A stretch of 64,000 nucleotides of DNA from Nocardioides luteus (GCF_015752315.1 NZ_JADOVJ010000001.1:3030501-3094500); one strand, 5' to 3'; counted from the first letter of the stretch, positions 1 to 9,005 are shown. Translations and numbers: made by a program. The notes: a model not told the origin generated them from the letters alone.

Positions 1-1423
1 CCGTCTTCTCGGCCTCCGGCCTGGCCGCGTCGATCTGCTCCGCGCACGCGACGCCATGTCTGGAGAAGTCTGTCTTCTCCACAACGCCCCGACCCGTCGC
101 GGTCGACCGTATCCACGCCACGATCGTGCCGGTCTCATCCTCGCCGCCGCAGTCGTACGGCGCCGAGACGAGACCGACCAGCCTCGTGTCCTGCCAACCG
201 ACTCCACGCAGCAGCGTCATCACCTTCCGCAGCTCGTCAGGCCGGAAGGATCCTTCTGGCTTGGGATAGGCCAGGACGTACGGCCTTCGCTTGTCGACCC
301 CGACCAAGTCAGGTCCCCAGAGGATGACGTAGCCGAGCTTCGCTATCTCTGCCAGCCTCGGCGCAACCCGGGCCACCTCGGAAGGCCGGTCCACGATATG
401 TGCTGGGCCTGCGCTGTCGCCGTACCACTCGACCGGCTCCGGCCAGGTCACGGCGAGCTCGAGCTGGGGATCGATCTCGACCGCCGCCGCTCCGACGGCA
501 CCGACGTCGCTCAGTGTCGCGGTCTCGGCCGTGATCTCGGTGAGACCCATGTCGATCTCGATCACGGCCGTCGCCCCCGCACCACGGAGACTCCGGACGG
601 CAGCCAGAGCAGGCTCGATCCGCTGGCCTTCGGCACCCGAGTACGTGACGGCGTCGGGGTCCTCACCGACCTCGATCCGAGCGACCTCGTCCTTCTCGAG
701 GATGCTCTCGACGGCACTCCAGACCGCAGGCGCCTCTCGCTCATCGCCGACCGAAGTGCGAAGGTCGGAGATCCGACCGTCTCGACCCACCTCCAGCGTC
801 ACCGGCATCCGGAGGGCCTCGGCCAACCGGCCCAACCTGGTAGCTGTCTTGTCGGGATCGTCCAACGGCGAACGCCGGACCCAGACCGCATCTCCGCCCG
901 CCGAGTCCGCGCCGCCGCCGTTGACGAGGATCTCCCACGACCTCCTGGCCAGGCTCTGATCGGCAGCGACCAGAGCGAACAACTTCTGCGCGATCCCGAC
1001 CCGCGCGCTCGCATCGGCAACCGTCACGCGCGCCTGCAGCTGCAAGGATCGGTCCCGGAGCTCGATCCGCTCGACCTCGGCGTCGCGAAGCGCACCGTAC
1101 GTCACCAGGGCGGCCGCAGTATCGCGGCTGCCGGGAAGCGCCTCGACCTCGGCGACGCCAAGGCGAGCCACCCACCGACCGCGCGCCGGCCCAGCGTTCA
1201 AGCGCTCAAGGACCTTCGCGGCCTGCTCCACCGTGATCCCGTCGGCGAGCACGACTCGCTTGCCGTCGGCGTCGACGTCGCGTACGCCAGGCATCTGCGC
1301 GACCTCGCCCTGCAACCGCCGTTCGGCCTGCCCGTCCGAACCCCACCACCGCACACCGCCGGCAACAGCGCCCGCGATCAGCACAGCCACAGCAACCACC
1401 GCGAACCAACGCCCCCGAGTCAT
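1..1423 (-). CDS. membrane-anchored protein of unknown function, 3' end cut by window edge
   Basis: An open frame on the minus strand runs from an ATG at 1423-1421 to the left edge without a stop, giving at least 474 residues. The N terminus (about residues 5-25, rich in V, A, I and L after two Arg) is a single membrane anchor or uncleaved signal. The rest is a hydrophilic alpha/beta region with regular acidic strands, expected outside the membrane. I do not recognise a family. The frame has much better amino-acid composition than the Arg/Pro-rich open frame on the opposite strand, which I treat as its shadow. It lies 69 bp downstream of another membrane protein gene in the same direction, so the two may be cotranscribed. 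No Shine-Dalgarno sequence is obvious. Confidence 0.7.
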   Translation of the reverse strand, partial: MTRGRWFAVVAVAVLIAGAVAGGVRWWGSDGQAERRLQGEVAQMPGVRDVDADGKRVVLADGITVEQAAKVLERLNAGPARGRWVARLGVAEVEALPGSRDTAAALVTYGALRDAEVERIELRDRSLQLQARVTVADASARVGIAQKLFALVAADQSLARRSWEILVNGGGADSAGGDAVWVRRSPLDDPDKTATRLGRLAEALRMPVTLEVGRDGRISDLRTSVGDEREAPAVWSAVESILEKDEVARIEVGEDPDAVTYSGAEGQRIEPALAAVRSLRGAGATAVIEIDMGLTEITAETATLSDVGAVGAAAVEIDPQLELAVTWPEPVEWYGDSAGPAHIVDRPSEVARVAPRLAEIAKLGYVILWGPDLVGVDKRRPYVLAYPKPEGSFRPDELRKVMTLLRGVGWQDTRLVGLVSAPYDCGGEDETGTIVAWIRSTATGRGVVEKTDFSRHGVACAEQIDAARPEAEKT

Positions 1424-1492
1424 GGCCTGATGCTCGCACACCACGGTTGAGATGGGTCACGAGTCCCGGCTCGGCCATCTCCTGGACCCGGC

Positions 1493-2203
1493 TCACGCCC
1501 ACCGCTCTTGGAGGTCGGCGACCAGCTTCTCGGCTTCGCTGGTGTCGGGCGCGCGTACGGCATCGAGGCTGGACTGCGGCAGCACCACGTATCGCCCGCC
1601 GCCGTTTCGGCCGAGCTCGCTCAGCGCGTCGAGCACGCCGCTCTCGGACAGGTCCAGGACCTGGATGTCCTCGCCGATCCGGTCGAGGACATCTCGGCCG
1701 GAGCCGGCCTTCACCTGGTCGATCTGGGCGGCGAGCTGCGTAACGGCGGCACGCGCGTCTTGGGCAGCGAGCTCTGCGACCTTCATGTTGTTCTCGGCCG
1801 CCTGCATGTTCTGCATGGCTGCGACGTGCTGCTTCTCGGCTTCCTTCTTGTTCTGGTCGGCGGCGTTGGCGGCGCTCTTCGCCGCAGCGCCGGTCACCGA
1901 GACCCCGAGGAGCGCGCCGAGAACAAAGAGCGCGATGTTCTGGACCCGGTCGATGATGCCGAGCAGCTGCTCCCAGTCAGCCCGCTCCTGTGCCTCGTTG
2001 TGCTGGACGATGTAGGCCCAGCCGAGCGCCAGGACCAGCAGCACCGCGATCAGAGCCACCGCGGCGATGGCCGCCGACACCTGCCATGGCCACTTGCCGA
2101 CCGCCGGCGGGTTCTGCACGTCCGGGCTTTCCTCGACCGGCTCCGGCTCCTGGAGCTCGGTCGGGGCAGCTGCCTCGCCATCGACGTTCGCGTTCTGCGT
2201 CAT
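1493..2203 (-). CDS. two-TM membrane protein with coiled coil, unknown function
   Basis: The 236-residue protein has an acidic, Pro/Glu-rich cytoplasmic-looking N terminus (residues 1-35), a hydrophobic segment at about 40-67, a short loop with the acidic helix EAQERADWEQLL, and a second hydrophobic segment at about 88-108. An Ala/Gln/Lys-rich helix that should form a coiled coil follows (about 110-170), and the C-terminal region is mixed. This is a membrane-tethered coiled-coil architecture, but no named family is recognised. ATG at 2203 is preceded by AAGGG. It is upstream of and codirectional with the membrane-anchored gene ending at the left edge, so the two may form one unit. Confidence 0.75.
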   Translation of the reverse strand: MTQNANVDGEAAAPTELQEPEPVEESPDVQNPPAVGKWPWQVSAAIAAVALIAVLLVLALGWAYIVQHNEAQERADWEQLLGIIDRVQNIALFVLGALLGVSVTGAAAKSAANAADQNKKEAEKQHVAAMQNMQAAENNMKVAELAAQDARAAVTQLAAQIDQVKAGSGRDVLDRIGEDIQVLDLSESGVLDALSELGRNGGGRYVVLPQSSLDAVRAPDTSEAEKLVADLQERWA

Positions 2204-2325
2204 CGCGTCTACCCTTGGCTGTAGACGAAGTGGCGCCGACGTTCCTCCCCGGCGATCACCCGAGGCGAGAACCGCGAGGGTGGGTACCGAGTTTTCGGCA
2301 CCCCGAAACCGCGGCTCCCTGAGGA

Positions 2326-3561
2326 TCAGGCGAACTCGGGCGACAGAACCGCGCGGACCCCAGAGTCTGCGGTACGGGCGGTGGGGACGGGCACGTCTGA
2401 GAGGGCGGCGTCGAGGTCGGCCATCAGGTCCTCCGGGGACTCCAGACCGATGGAGAGACGTACGAGGTTCGCCGACGGCTTGGCGTGGGCGGCGACGGGG
2501 CGGTGGGTGAGGCCGGCGGGGTGCTGGATGAGGGAGTCGACGCCGCCGAGGGAGACGGCGTGGGTGAAGAGCCGGACCGAGGAGGTGACACGGGCAGCGG
2601 CTTCGTACCCACCGCGCAGCGCGATCGTGACCATCGCGCCGGGGCCGCTCATCTGCTTCCCGACCAGGCCGCGGTCGTCATCGAGACCCGGGAAGTAGAC
2701 CTGCTCGACCGTCCGGTGGGATCGCAGCCACGCCGCGATCGAGACCGCGCCGGCCTGCTGGGCGCGCATGCGCGTGGGCAGGGTGGCCAGGCCTCGGTGC
2801 AGGAGGTACGCACCCAGCGGATGCAGGAGGCCGCCGGTGACGGCGCGGACCTGACGCAACCGTGCGGCGGTCTCCTCGTCACAGGCGATCACGCCGCCGA
2901 CGACGTCGCCGTGGCCGCCGATGTACTTGGTGGCGCTGTGCAGCGACATCGCCGCTCCCAGGGTGAGCGGGTTCTGCAGGACCGGGGTGGCGAAGGTGTT
3001 GTCCACGAGCACCGGTACGTCCCCCGCGGCCGCGACGACACCGGCGATGTCGACGAGGTCGAGGGTCGGGTTCGCCGGCGTCTCCAGCACCACGAGCGCC
3101 GTGTCGGCCCGGACCCCGGCAGCGACCTCGGGCTCGGCACAGAACGTCACCTCCACACCCAACAGACCGGAGGCGAGCAGGTGGTCGGTCCCGCCGTACA
3201 GCGGCCGGACCGCGACGACGTGCCGCTTCCCGCTGAACGACGTGCTGGCGATGATCGCCGCGGTCATGGCCGCCATGCCCGAGGCGTAGGCGACCGACGT
3301 CTCGGCCCGCTCGAGCTTCGCCAGCGCCGACTCGAACCGGGCGACCGTCGGGTTCCACAGCCGCTGGTAGACGTACCCACCCTCGGGGTTCGGGTGACCG
3401 CCGGTCGCCATCGCCTCGTAGGACTCGCCGCCGCGCTCGATGTCGGGCAGCGGGTTGGTCGAGGACAGGTCGAGCGGGAGGGCGTGGACGCCGAGCATCG
3501 CCAGGTCCTCCCGACCGGCGTGGACGGCGAGTGAGTCGAGGTGAGGGTTGTGAAGCGGCAT
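2326..3561 (-). CDS. cystathionine gamma-synthase / methionine gamma-lyase family PLP enzyme
   Basis: A 411-residue fold-type I PLP enzyme of the Cys/Met metabolism family, acting in the cytoplasm on sulfur amino acids (C-S bond formation or cleavage). The PLP lysine is K212 in the motif SATKYIGGHGD; the ring-stacking Tyr is Y122 in PLYGGTDH and the pyridine-binding Asp is D187 in VDNTF. The ATG at 3561 (MPLHNPHLDSLAVHAG) was chosen because VHAG lies close to the N terminus in this family; upstream in-frame codons read into the regulatory region. The Cys found in classical methionine gamma-lyases near Y122 is not present (GGTDHLL), so substrate cannot be settled. It is divergent from an Lrp/AsnC gene, the usual arrangement for regulated amino-acid catabolism. 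Confidence 0.9.
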   Translation of the reverse strand: MPLHNPHLDSLAVHAGREDLAMLGVHALPLDLSSTNPLPDIERGGESYEAMATGGHPNPEGGYVYQRLWNPTVARFESALAKLERAETSVAYASGMAAMTAAIIASTSFSGKRHVVAVRPLYGGTDHLLASGLLGVEVTFCAEPEVAAGVRADTALVVLETPANPTLDLVDIAGVVAAAGDVPVLVDNTFATPVLQNPLTLGAAMSLHSATKYIGGHGDVVGGVIACDEETAARLRQVRAVTGGLLHPLGAYLLHRGLATLPTRMRAQQAGAVSIAAWLRSHRTVEQVYFPGLDDDRGLVGKQMSGPGAMVTIALRGGYEAAARVTSSVRLFTHAVSLGGVDSLIQHPAGLTHRPVAAHAKPSANLVRLSIGLESPEDLMADLDAALSDVPVPTARTADSGVRAVLSPEFA

Positions 3562-3601
3562 GCCAAGATGGTGGCGAGAATCACAAGTTCCGACCACATC
3601 G

Positions 3602-3649
3602 ATTGCTGAAGATCCCGGTGAACCCGCGATCTTGCCGCTTTCGAGCAAT
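3602..3649. promoter_or_regulatory. probable Lrp/AsnC operator region
   Basis: Nested inverted repeats lie between the divergent PLP enzyme and Lrp genes: ATTGCT (3602-3607) pairs with AGCAAT (3644-3649), and AAGATC (3609-3614) with GATCTT (3628-3633). The symmetry and position suggest binding of the adjacent Lrp-type regulator. A CATGAT hexamer five bases before the regulator's GTG could act as a -10 for a leaderless message. Confidence 0.45.
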
Positions 3650-3666
3650 GCGACCCATGATCAAGG

Positions 3667-4158
3667 GTGACCCAGTTGGCGAAAGCGCAACCGTCCCTCG
3701 ACTCCGTCGACCGCCGCATCCTGAGCGAGCTCGGCGACAACCCCGAGCTCACCAACAAGGCCCTCGCGGCGCGCCTCGGCCTGGCCGAGTCGACCTGCGC
3801 CTACCGGCTGCGCGCACTGCGCGACAGCGGCGTCATCACCGGCCGCCGCCTCGACGTCGACGTCCGCTCCCTCGGCTACCCGCTGCAGGCCGTGATCAAG
3901 GTCCGCCTCGGCAGCCACAGCAAGGAGCACGTCGAGAAGCTCTACGACGACCTGGCCACCACGCCCGGCGTGATCCAGGCCTTTCACGTCGCCGGGGCCG
4001 ACGACTTCCATCTCCACGTCGCCGTCGAGGACGCCGAGGCGCTGCGCGACTTCGTGCTGCAGCACGTGACCGTCCATCGCGTCGTACGGCAGACCGAGAC
4101 GCAGCTCGTCTTCGAGCTCCGCGAGGGCCCGGGAGTGCTGCCGCACGACAGCGTCTAG
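3667..4158 (+). CDS. Lrp/AsnC family transcriptional regulator
   Basis: The 163-residue protein has an N-terminal helix-turn-helix (about residues 10-60: LDSVDRRILSELGDNPELTNKALAARLGL and following) and a C-terminal RAM/ACT-like ligand domain (about 72-150, with VIKVRLGSHSK and the typical pattern IQAFHVAGADDFHLHVAVED). It is expected to sense an amino acid and control the divergent PLP enzyme. The GTG at 3667 is used because translation in this frame matches the family N terminus; there is no separate Shine-Dalgarno sequence, and a possible -10 lies only a few bases upstream. Confidence 0.92.
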   Translation: MTQLAKAQPSLDSVDRRILSELGDNPELTNKALAARLGLAESTCAYRLRALRDSGVITGRRLDVDVRSLGYPLQAVIKVRLGSHSKEHVEKLYDDLATTPGVIQAFHVAGADDFHLHVAVEDAEALRDFVLQHVTVHRVVRQTETQLVFELREGPGVLPHDSV

Positions 4159-4168
4159 CGCCCCCGGC

Positions 4169-4969
4169 TCAGTCGAGGAAGTCGAGCAGCAGCTGCGCCG
4201 TCTCGGCCGGTGCCTCCAGCATGGCAACGTGCCCCACGCCCGCGAGGTACGCGACGCGGCCGCCCGACGCGACGTCGTACGCGTGCGCGGACGCAGGATC
4301 CCAGCGCGGGTCCGCGTCCCCGAAGATCACGAGCGGCCGCCGCCCGATCCGGGTCAGCCGCTCGGGGATGCTCTGCTCGGCAAGGTAGTCGCGGTTCGCC
4401 CGCATGATCGCCCTGAAGGTCTTGAACGATGTGCGCCTCAGGTCGTCGACGGCCTCGTCGCTGATCGTCACCGGCCGCGCAGCGGTGGCGGCGATGCCCT
4501 TCCGGAGCAACGCGTCGGTGCGTAGCGGCCAGATCACGGCACCGAGCACGGCCCCGGTGAGCAGCTTGACCAGTGCCGGCTCCGGACGCAGTGCCTCCAT
4601 GCTCGGTCCGGTGCTGAGCAGCGCCAGCTGCCCCACCAGGTCTGGTCGTCGCTCGGCCAACGCGGTGGCGACGTACCCGCCGCTGGAATGGCCGACGACC
4701 GCCACCTTCTCGAGAGCGAGATCATCCAGCACGGCGGCGACCCGATCGGCCTGATCGGGGACGGCATAGGTCGTCGCCGTGCTCGACCTGCCGCAGCCCG
4801 GCAGGTCGATCCGGAGCACCCGGAACCGCTCCGCGAGGTCCGGAACCATCGGCTCCCACGTCGAGCCACTGGCTCCCGAACCATGGATGAGGAGCAGCGG
4901 TGGTGCGGTCTCCGGTCCGTCGTGGACGAGGTGGACACCATGGACGGTCGGAGTCTCGTACGCAGTCAT
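4169..4969 (-). CDS. alpha/beta-fold hydrolase
   Basis: A 266-residue alpha/beta hydrolase. It shows the oxyanion-loop motif LLIHGSGASGSTW (about residues 25-37), the nucleophile elbow GHSSGGYV (Ser near residue 95), a late acidic residue in GDADPRW and the catalytic His in GVGHVAMLEAP near the C terminus. Length and motif order fit small esterase/C-C hydrolase relatives; the substrate is not predictable. The ATG at 4969 has GGGAG upstream; a GTG six codons earlier (4987) is the alternative. Convergent with the Lrp gene, with only 10 bp between stops, and divergent from the AraC-type regulator at 5046, which may control it. Confidence 0.85.
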   Translation of the reverse strand: MTAYETPTVHGVHLVHDGPETAPPLLLIHGSGASGSTWEPMVPDLAERFRVLRIDLPGCGRSSTATTYAVPDQADRVAAVLDDLALEKVAVVGHSSGGYVATALAERRPDLVGQLALLSTGPSMEALRPEPALVKLLTGAVLGAVIWPLRTDALLRKGIAATAARPVTISDEAVDDLRRTSFKTFRAIMRANRDYLAEQSIPERLTRIGRRPLVIFGDADPRWDPASAHAYDVASGGRVAYLAGVGHVAMLEAPAETAQLLLDFLD

Positions 4970-5045
4970 GTTCCGACGATCTCCCACGGAGCGACGGGTC
5001 GTCTTGAACGATTGTCGGCCTTGCCCGCGGCCCTAGCCTGAAGCC

Positions 5046-5957
5046 ATGGACTGGTCGCGGGTGGACGTCACGATTCCCGATAGGTCAGGCGTCGCCACGT
5101 CCATCCCGGGCGTCCACATGGCTGGGTTCCGCTACGAGGGGACCGACCCCATCGACATCGCGATGGTCGCCCACCCGGCGGTCACTCTGCTCTTCGACCT
5201 CGGCGACCACGGCTGGGCCGTCCACGACAGGGCAGGAACGCGTGCGCCGGGCGACGCCGCGATCGGGCTGCTGCCGGGCCGCGTGAGTTTCTCCGGCTCA
5301 GCCGCCGGCGAGTGCCTCCAGGTGCGACTGTCGCCGGTTCTCGCCGCCCAGGTCCTGGACACCTCCGCGCTCGTCGGCAACGTCACCGAGCTCGACGACG
5401 TCCTCGGGCCCGCGGCAAGGCGGCTCGGCGCCGACCTACGAGACACCACCTCGTGGGAGGAGCGATTCGCTCTGGTCCTCCGCTTCCTCGGTGGCCGACT
5501 CGACACCCGTCGCACGGTCGACCCCGAGGTCGCGTACGTCTGGCAGCAGATCCACCTCCGACACGGCCGGTCCGGCGTTCATGCCCTCGCCGAGGAGACG
5601 GGTTGGTCCCGCCAGCGGCTGTGGTCCCGCTTCCGAGCCCAGGTCGGGCTCTCCCCCAAGCATGCCGCCCGACTCGTCCGCTTCGACCGGGCCGCGAGGC
5701 TTCTCGCCATGGGCGTCCCGCCCGCAGAGGCGGCGGCTCAGGCGGGCTATGCCGACCAGCCACATCTCAACCGTGAGATGCGCTCGATCGTGAACAGGAC
5801 GCCTCTGGACGTCGCCACCACGCCCTGGCTTGCGGTCGATCAGGAGGCGTGGCCGACTCTCATGCGCCGAGCCGCGGGCGGCCCCTCACCGGCTGAGGGT
5901 CTCACCGCCCCCGGCCGAGCGAGGCCCGGGCGAGCTGCGCCACGCGTACGTTGCTGA
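5046..5957 (+). CDS. AraC family transcriptional regulator
   Basis: The 303-residue protein has an N-terminal cupin-like effector domain (about residues 15-115) and a C-terminal AraC helix-turn-helix pair (about 165-262: VHALAEETGWSRQRLWSRFRAQVGLSPKHAARLVRF, then AAAQAGYADQPHLNREMR). The second helix-turn-helix is recognisable from GYADQPHL. It probably controls the divergent hydrolase gene. The last ~20 residues (Pro/Arg-rich) are read through the 3' end of the opposite-strand gene 5902-6300, a 56-bp tail-to-tail overlap, so the C terminus may not be functionally important. Confidence 0.9.
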   Translation: MDWSRVDVTIPDRSGVATSIPGVHMAGFRYEGTDPIDIAMVAHPAVTLLFDLGDHGWAVHDRAGTRAPGDAAIGLLPGRVSFSGSAAGECLQVRLSPVLAAQVLDTSALVGNVTELDDVLGPAARRLGADLRDTTSWEERFALVLRFLGGRLDTRRTVDPEVAYVWQQIHLRHGRSGVHALAEETGWSRQRLWSRFRAQVGLSPKHAARLVRFDRAARLLAMGVPPAEAAAQAGYADQPHLNREMRSIVNRTPLDVATTPWLAVDQEAWPTLMRRAAGGPSPAEGLTAPGRARPGRAAPRVRC

Positions 5958-6300
5958 TACCCGTCTCGGCCGCGATCCGTCCGAACGACCAGCCGCGACG
6001 GCGCAGCAGCCGGACGGCCTGCGCACTCTCCTCCTGCAGGTCCTCGAGGCGCTTGTCGACCGTGCAGCGCAGGCGCTCGAGGTCGCGGAGGGCAGCCACC
6101 GGGTCGTCGACGCCGGCAACCACCGGCAGCTCTGCCTCCAGCCTGCGCGTCGGGGACGCCCCCACGGCCAGCGCGGCCGGCGGGTTGAACGCCCACAGCG
6201 TGTAGTCGTCCGCCCAGCGGATGAATCGTGCCATGCGGGTCTCGCGGTGCACGGTGGACGGGACGTCGGTGTTCCCGGCGGGTCGTGTTTCGACTGCCAT
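5902..6300 (-). CDS. small HTH-containing protein of unknown function
   Basis: A 132-residue protein with a helical central region (about residues 60-95, LRDLERLRCTVDKRLEDLQEE, amphipathic) and a C-terminal helix-turn-helix-like segment (RLLRRRGWSFGRIAAETGISNVRVAQLARA) resembling minimal resolvase- or sigma-type DNA-binding tails. The ATG at 6300 has an excellent Shine-Dalgarno sequence GGAGG five bases upstream; an earlier in-frame ATG at 6354 lacks one. No family is assigned beyond the DNA-binding look. Its 3' end overlaps the AraC gene. Confidence 0.6.
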   Translation of the reverse strand: MAVETRPAGNTDVPSTVHRETRMARFIRWADDYTLWAFNPPAALAVGASPTRRLEAELPVVAGVDDPVAALRDLERLRCTVDKRLEDLQEESAQAVRLLRRRGWSFGRIAAETGISNVRVAQLARASLGRGR

Positions 6301-6441
6301 CTTCGCCTCCTTCACTTGAACTGCAGGGTCGGAAGGATCCTCGGTATCCAGCATGACCGGCAGCGATGACTGCGCCGTTGAGCGCTGGTAACGGGAAGGT
6401 AAGGACTCGATCGGTCAGCGTGTCGAACGCCACTCAGGGCG

Positions 6442-7011
6442 TCATCCGATGATCGCCAGCGTGATGGCGGCCGCACCGAAGACGACGTCCAGGGCGATGC
6501 AGAACTCGGCCATCGACCGCGGGACCACCGCGTCGCGGCGCCAGTGGACGTAGTCCCACGCCGCATGGCTGGCGAGCGCGACACCTGCCAGCGCCAGGCC
6601 GAGTCGAGGCGAGATCAACACGGCCGCGACCGCGAGGCCGCCGAAACCGATCATCGCGAGCCCTTCGGCGGAGAGCGGGCGGACGGGAGTTCGGCGCAGC
6701 AGCCCGACCACGACGAGAACCGCGGCGAAGACCGCGAGCCCGAGCCACCACGGAGCGCCGGCCAGCTCGCTCAGGATGGCCACGATCGAGCCGACGAGGA
6801 TGTTCGCCCAGGCGATCCAGCGCAGGCCGAGGGCGGCCGCGGCCAGGTAGCAGCTCGCGGCGACAGTGACGGTGAGGGCGACCGCGTCGGTCGCCACTCC
6901 CGTCACGATCTGGAACGTCGCCGCTGCCAGCCCGAGCGCGGCCGGCCAGTGTCCCCAGACCGGACGCTTCAGGTACGCCGGCGCAGCAAGAGCGGTCGTT
7001 GTCGGGTTCAT
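6442..7011 (-). CDS. multi-pass membrane protein, unknown function
   Basis: A 189-residue protein made almost entirely of six to seven hydrophobic segments with short loops, including LRWIAWANILVGSIVAIL and SHAAWDYVHWRRDAVVPRSMAEFCIALDVVFGAAAI. The start ATG 7011 follows AGGAG with a four-base spacer. It is divergent from the DHA2 exporter gene, and a 39-bp operator palindrome lies between them, so both are probably controlled by the TetR regulator at 9067. No catalytic signature is seen; a role linked to the exporter is inference from position. Confidence 0.75.
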   Translation of the reverse strand: MNPTTTALAAPAYLKRPVWGHWPAALGLAAATFQIVTGVATDAVALTVTVAASCYLAAAALGLRWIAWANILVGSIVAILSELAGAPWWLGLAVFAAVLVVVGLLRRTPVRPLSAEGLAMIGFGGLAVAAVLISPRLGLALAGVALASHAAWDYVHWRRDAVVPRSMAEFCIALDVVFGAAAITLAIIG

Positions 7012-7042
7012 GAGTCTCCTGCCGTCGTGATTCTCGGTTGTC

Positions 7043-7081
7043 GAACAGTGATGTTCGAGATAATCTCGAACATCACTGTTC
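7043..7081. promoter_or_regulatory. 39-bp perfect palindromic operator between exporter and membrane protein genes
   Basis: GAACAGTGATGTTCGAGA (7043-7060) is followed by TAA and its exact reverse complement (7064-7081). Each half itself contains GAACA-4-TGTTC, so it can be read as two overlapping operator dimers around a TCGAGA/TCTCGA core. TGATGTTC recurs at 9034-9041 just before the TetR gene, which supports TetR binding and autoregulation. Confidence 0.75.
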
Positions 7082-7104
7082 ATGTTAGCGGAGGAGAGAG
7101 CACC

Positions 7105-8523
7105 ATGACCGAAACCACACACGATCCCGCCACGGAGCAGCCCGCGGACCCTCGTCGATGGCGGCTGCTCGGACTGCTGGGCCTGGCCCAGTTCATGCTC
7201 ATCCTCGACGTCACGGTGGTGGCGATCGCGCTGCCGCACATGGGCGCCGATCTCGGGCTGGGGCGCGATGCGCTGACCTGGGTGGTGAGTGCCTACACGC
7301 TCGCGTTCGGCGGGTTGATGCTGCTCGGCGGCCGGTCCGCCGACCTGTTCGGCCCGAAGCCGGTGGTGCTGACCGGGCTGACCGTGTTCACCGTGGCCTC
7401 CCTGGCCACCGGCCTCGCCACCAGCGCGGAGCTGGCGATCGGCGGCCGGGTCGCCCAGGGCGTCGGGGCGGCGATGCTCTCCCCCGCCGCCCTCTCGACC
7501 GTGGTCCGGCTCTTCGACGGCGACGAGCGCAACCGCGCGCTCGGGATCTGGTCGGCGCTGGGCGCCGGCGGCGCGGCGATCGGCGTCCTACTCGGCGGAG
7601 CCCTCACCGCCGGCCCGGGCTGGGAGTGGGTGTTCCTGATCAACGTGCCCGTCGGCGTGGTCGTCGCGGTCCTGCTCGCCCGGCTGCTCCCGCCGCTGCC
7701 CGCATGGGGAGGCGATGTACGTCTCGACCTCGTCGGCGCCCTGATCGTCACCGTCGCCACCGGGCTCCTGATCCTCGGCTTCATCGAGGCCGGCGACGGC
7801 GGCTGGACCTCACCCCGCACGGCCGGGCTCGTCCTCGCCGGCATCGTCGGCTACCTCCTGCTGGCCGGCTGGCTGCGGCGTACGCAGCATCCGCTGATCG
7901 ACCCGGCGCTCGTCTCGCGGCGACCGGTGCTGTCCGGAACGTTCGTGCTCTTCGTCGCGACCGCGCTGATGGTGGCGGTCTTCTTCCTCGGCACGTTCTA
8001 CCTGCAGAGCTCCGCCGGGCACGGCCCGCTCACGACCGGGCTGCTGTTCCTGCCCGTCGCCGCGGCGACCATGGTCGGCGCACAGCTGGCCGGCAGGTTC
8101 ATCGGTCGCATCGGCGCCCGCACCCTCGGCGTGGTCGGGCTGCTCATCGCCGGCGCCGGGCTCGTCGTACCCGCGATCAGCATGAGCACGCTCACGACCG
8201 TGGTCGCGGTCAGCATCGGCTCGGCCGGCCTGGGCGTCCTCTTCGTGGTCGCCTCGGCGACCGCGCTGAGCCAGGTCGAGCCTCATCTCACCGGCGTCGC
8301 CTCCGGCATCCTGAGCACCTTCCACGAGCTCGGCGCCTCGCTCGGCGCCGCGGTGATGTCCGGCGTCGCCGCGGCCAGCCTCGTCGAGGGCACCACCACC
8401 GGCTTCGAGCGTGCCTACCTGGTCGCGGCGGTGATCGCGGCCCTCGCGGCCGTCCTCGCCGGAGCACTCATCCCCGGCCGACCTTCGGCAACCCTCGAGA
8501 CCCACCAGGAGACCGCGTCATGA
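7105..8523 (+). CDS. DHA2-family (EmrB/QacA-like) MFS drug exporter
   Basis: A 472-residue integral membrane protein with about 14 hydrophobic segments. Early motifs are typical of the family: LDVTVVAIALPHMGADLG in TM1 (motif D1), WVVSAYTLAFGGLMLLGGRSADLFGPK in TM2-loop 2-3 (motif A), and GRVAQGVGAAMLSPAALS (TM4/motif C region). It is expected to export drugs or dyes by proton antiport across the inner membrane. The ATG at 7105 has GGAGGAGAG upstream and lies 23 bp after the palindrome. Its stop overlaps the next start (ATGA), so translation is coupled to the small membrane protein at 8520. Repression by the TetR protein encoded at 9067 is inferred. Confidence 0.92.
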   Translation: MTETTHDPATEQPADPRRWRLLGLLGLAQFMLILDVTVVAIALPHMGADLGLGRDALTWVVSAYTLAFGGLMLLGGRSADLFGPKPVVLTGLTVFTVASLATGLATSAELAIGGRVAQGVGAAMLSPAALSTVVRLFDGDERNRALGIWSALGAGGAAIGVLLGGALTAGPGWEWVFLINVPVGVVVAVLLARLLPPLPAWGGDVRLDLVGALIVTVATGLLILGFIEAGDGGWTSPRTAGLVLAGIVGYLLLAGWLRRTQHPLIDPALVSRRPVLSGTFVLFVATALMVAVFFLGTFYLQSSAGHGPLTTGLLFLPVAAATMVGAQLAGRFIGRIGARTLGVVGLLIAGAGLVVPAISMSTLTTVVAVSIGSAGLGVLFVVASATALSQVEPHLTGVASGILSTFHELGASLGAAVMSGVAAASLVEGTTTGFERAYLVAAVIAALAAVLAGALIPGRPSATLETHQETAS

Positions 8524-9005
8524 CAAAGACCCGCCGCCCGAGATCGCGCGCACTCACGTTCGCGCTCCACTACCTGCAGATGATCATCGCGATGGTCGTC
8601 GGGATGATGGTGCTCTACCCGCTCTGGATGCTCGCCACCGCCGGCCTGTCCGCAGACGCATGGACACATCGCGCCGACGTCGAGTCGCTGGTCATGGCCA
8701 CCACGATGGTGATCCCGATGGCCGCCTGGATGCGCTTCCGCGGCCACGGCCGGCGGTCGGTCGTGGAGATGTCGGCAGCGATGTACGCAGGCTTCGTGGC
8801 CCTCTTCCCGCTCCTGTGGTTCGGAGTCATCGACACCGACGGCCTGATGCTGCTCGGCCACGTACTCATGCTGCTCCTCATGCTCGCCGCCATGCTCGCG
8901 CGCCCCGGCGAGTACTCCGGGAGCCACGGCCACCACGCCCATGGCCACATCCGGACTTCATCAGTCACCGACCAGGAGCCACGCCCGACGCAGCAGCGGG
9001 CGTGA
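8520..9005 (+). CDS. small membrane protein downstream of exporter
   Basis: A 161-residue protein with four hydrophobic segments (about residues 13-38, 50-66, 80-98, 102-120) and a His-rich tail (SGSHGHHAHGHIR) that could bind metal or simply be disordered. Met is unusually common (MIIAMVVGMMVLYPLWM, MLLGHVLMLLLMLAAMLA). It begins inside the stop of the exporter gene (ATGA) and so is translated with it. Function unknown; an accessory of the exporter is possible but not shown. Confidence 0.75.
   Translation: MTKTRRPRSRALTFALHYLQMIIAMVVGMMVLYPLWMLATAGLSADAWTHRADVESLVMATTMVIPMAAWMRFRGHGRRSVVEMSAAMYAGFVALFPLLWFGVIDTDGLMLLGHVLMLLLMLAAMLARPGEYSGSHGHHAHGHIRTSSVTDQEPRPTQQRA

Noticed and set aside
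56..1450. 464-residue open frame on the plus strand
   Set aside because: Arg/Pro/Asp-rich composition and no domain; the minus-strand frame gives a signal anchor and natural composition, so this is a shadow.
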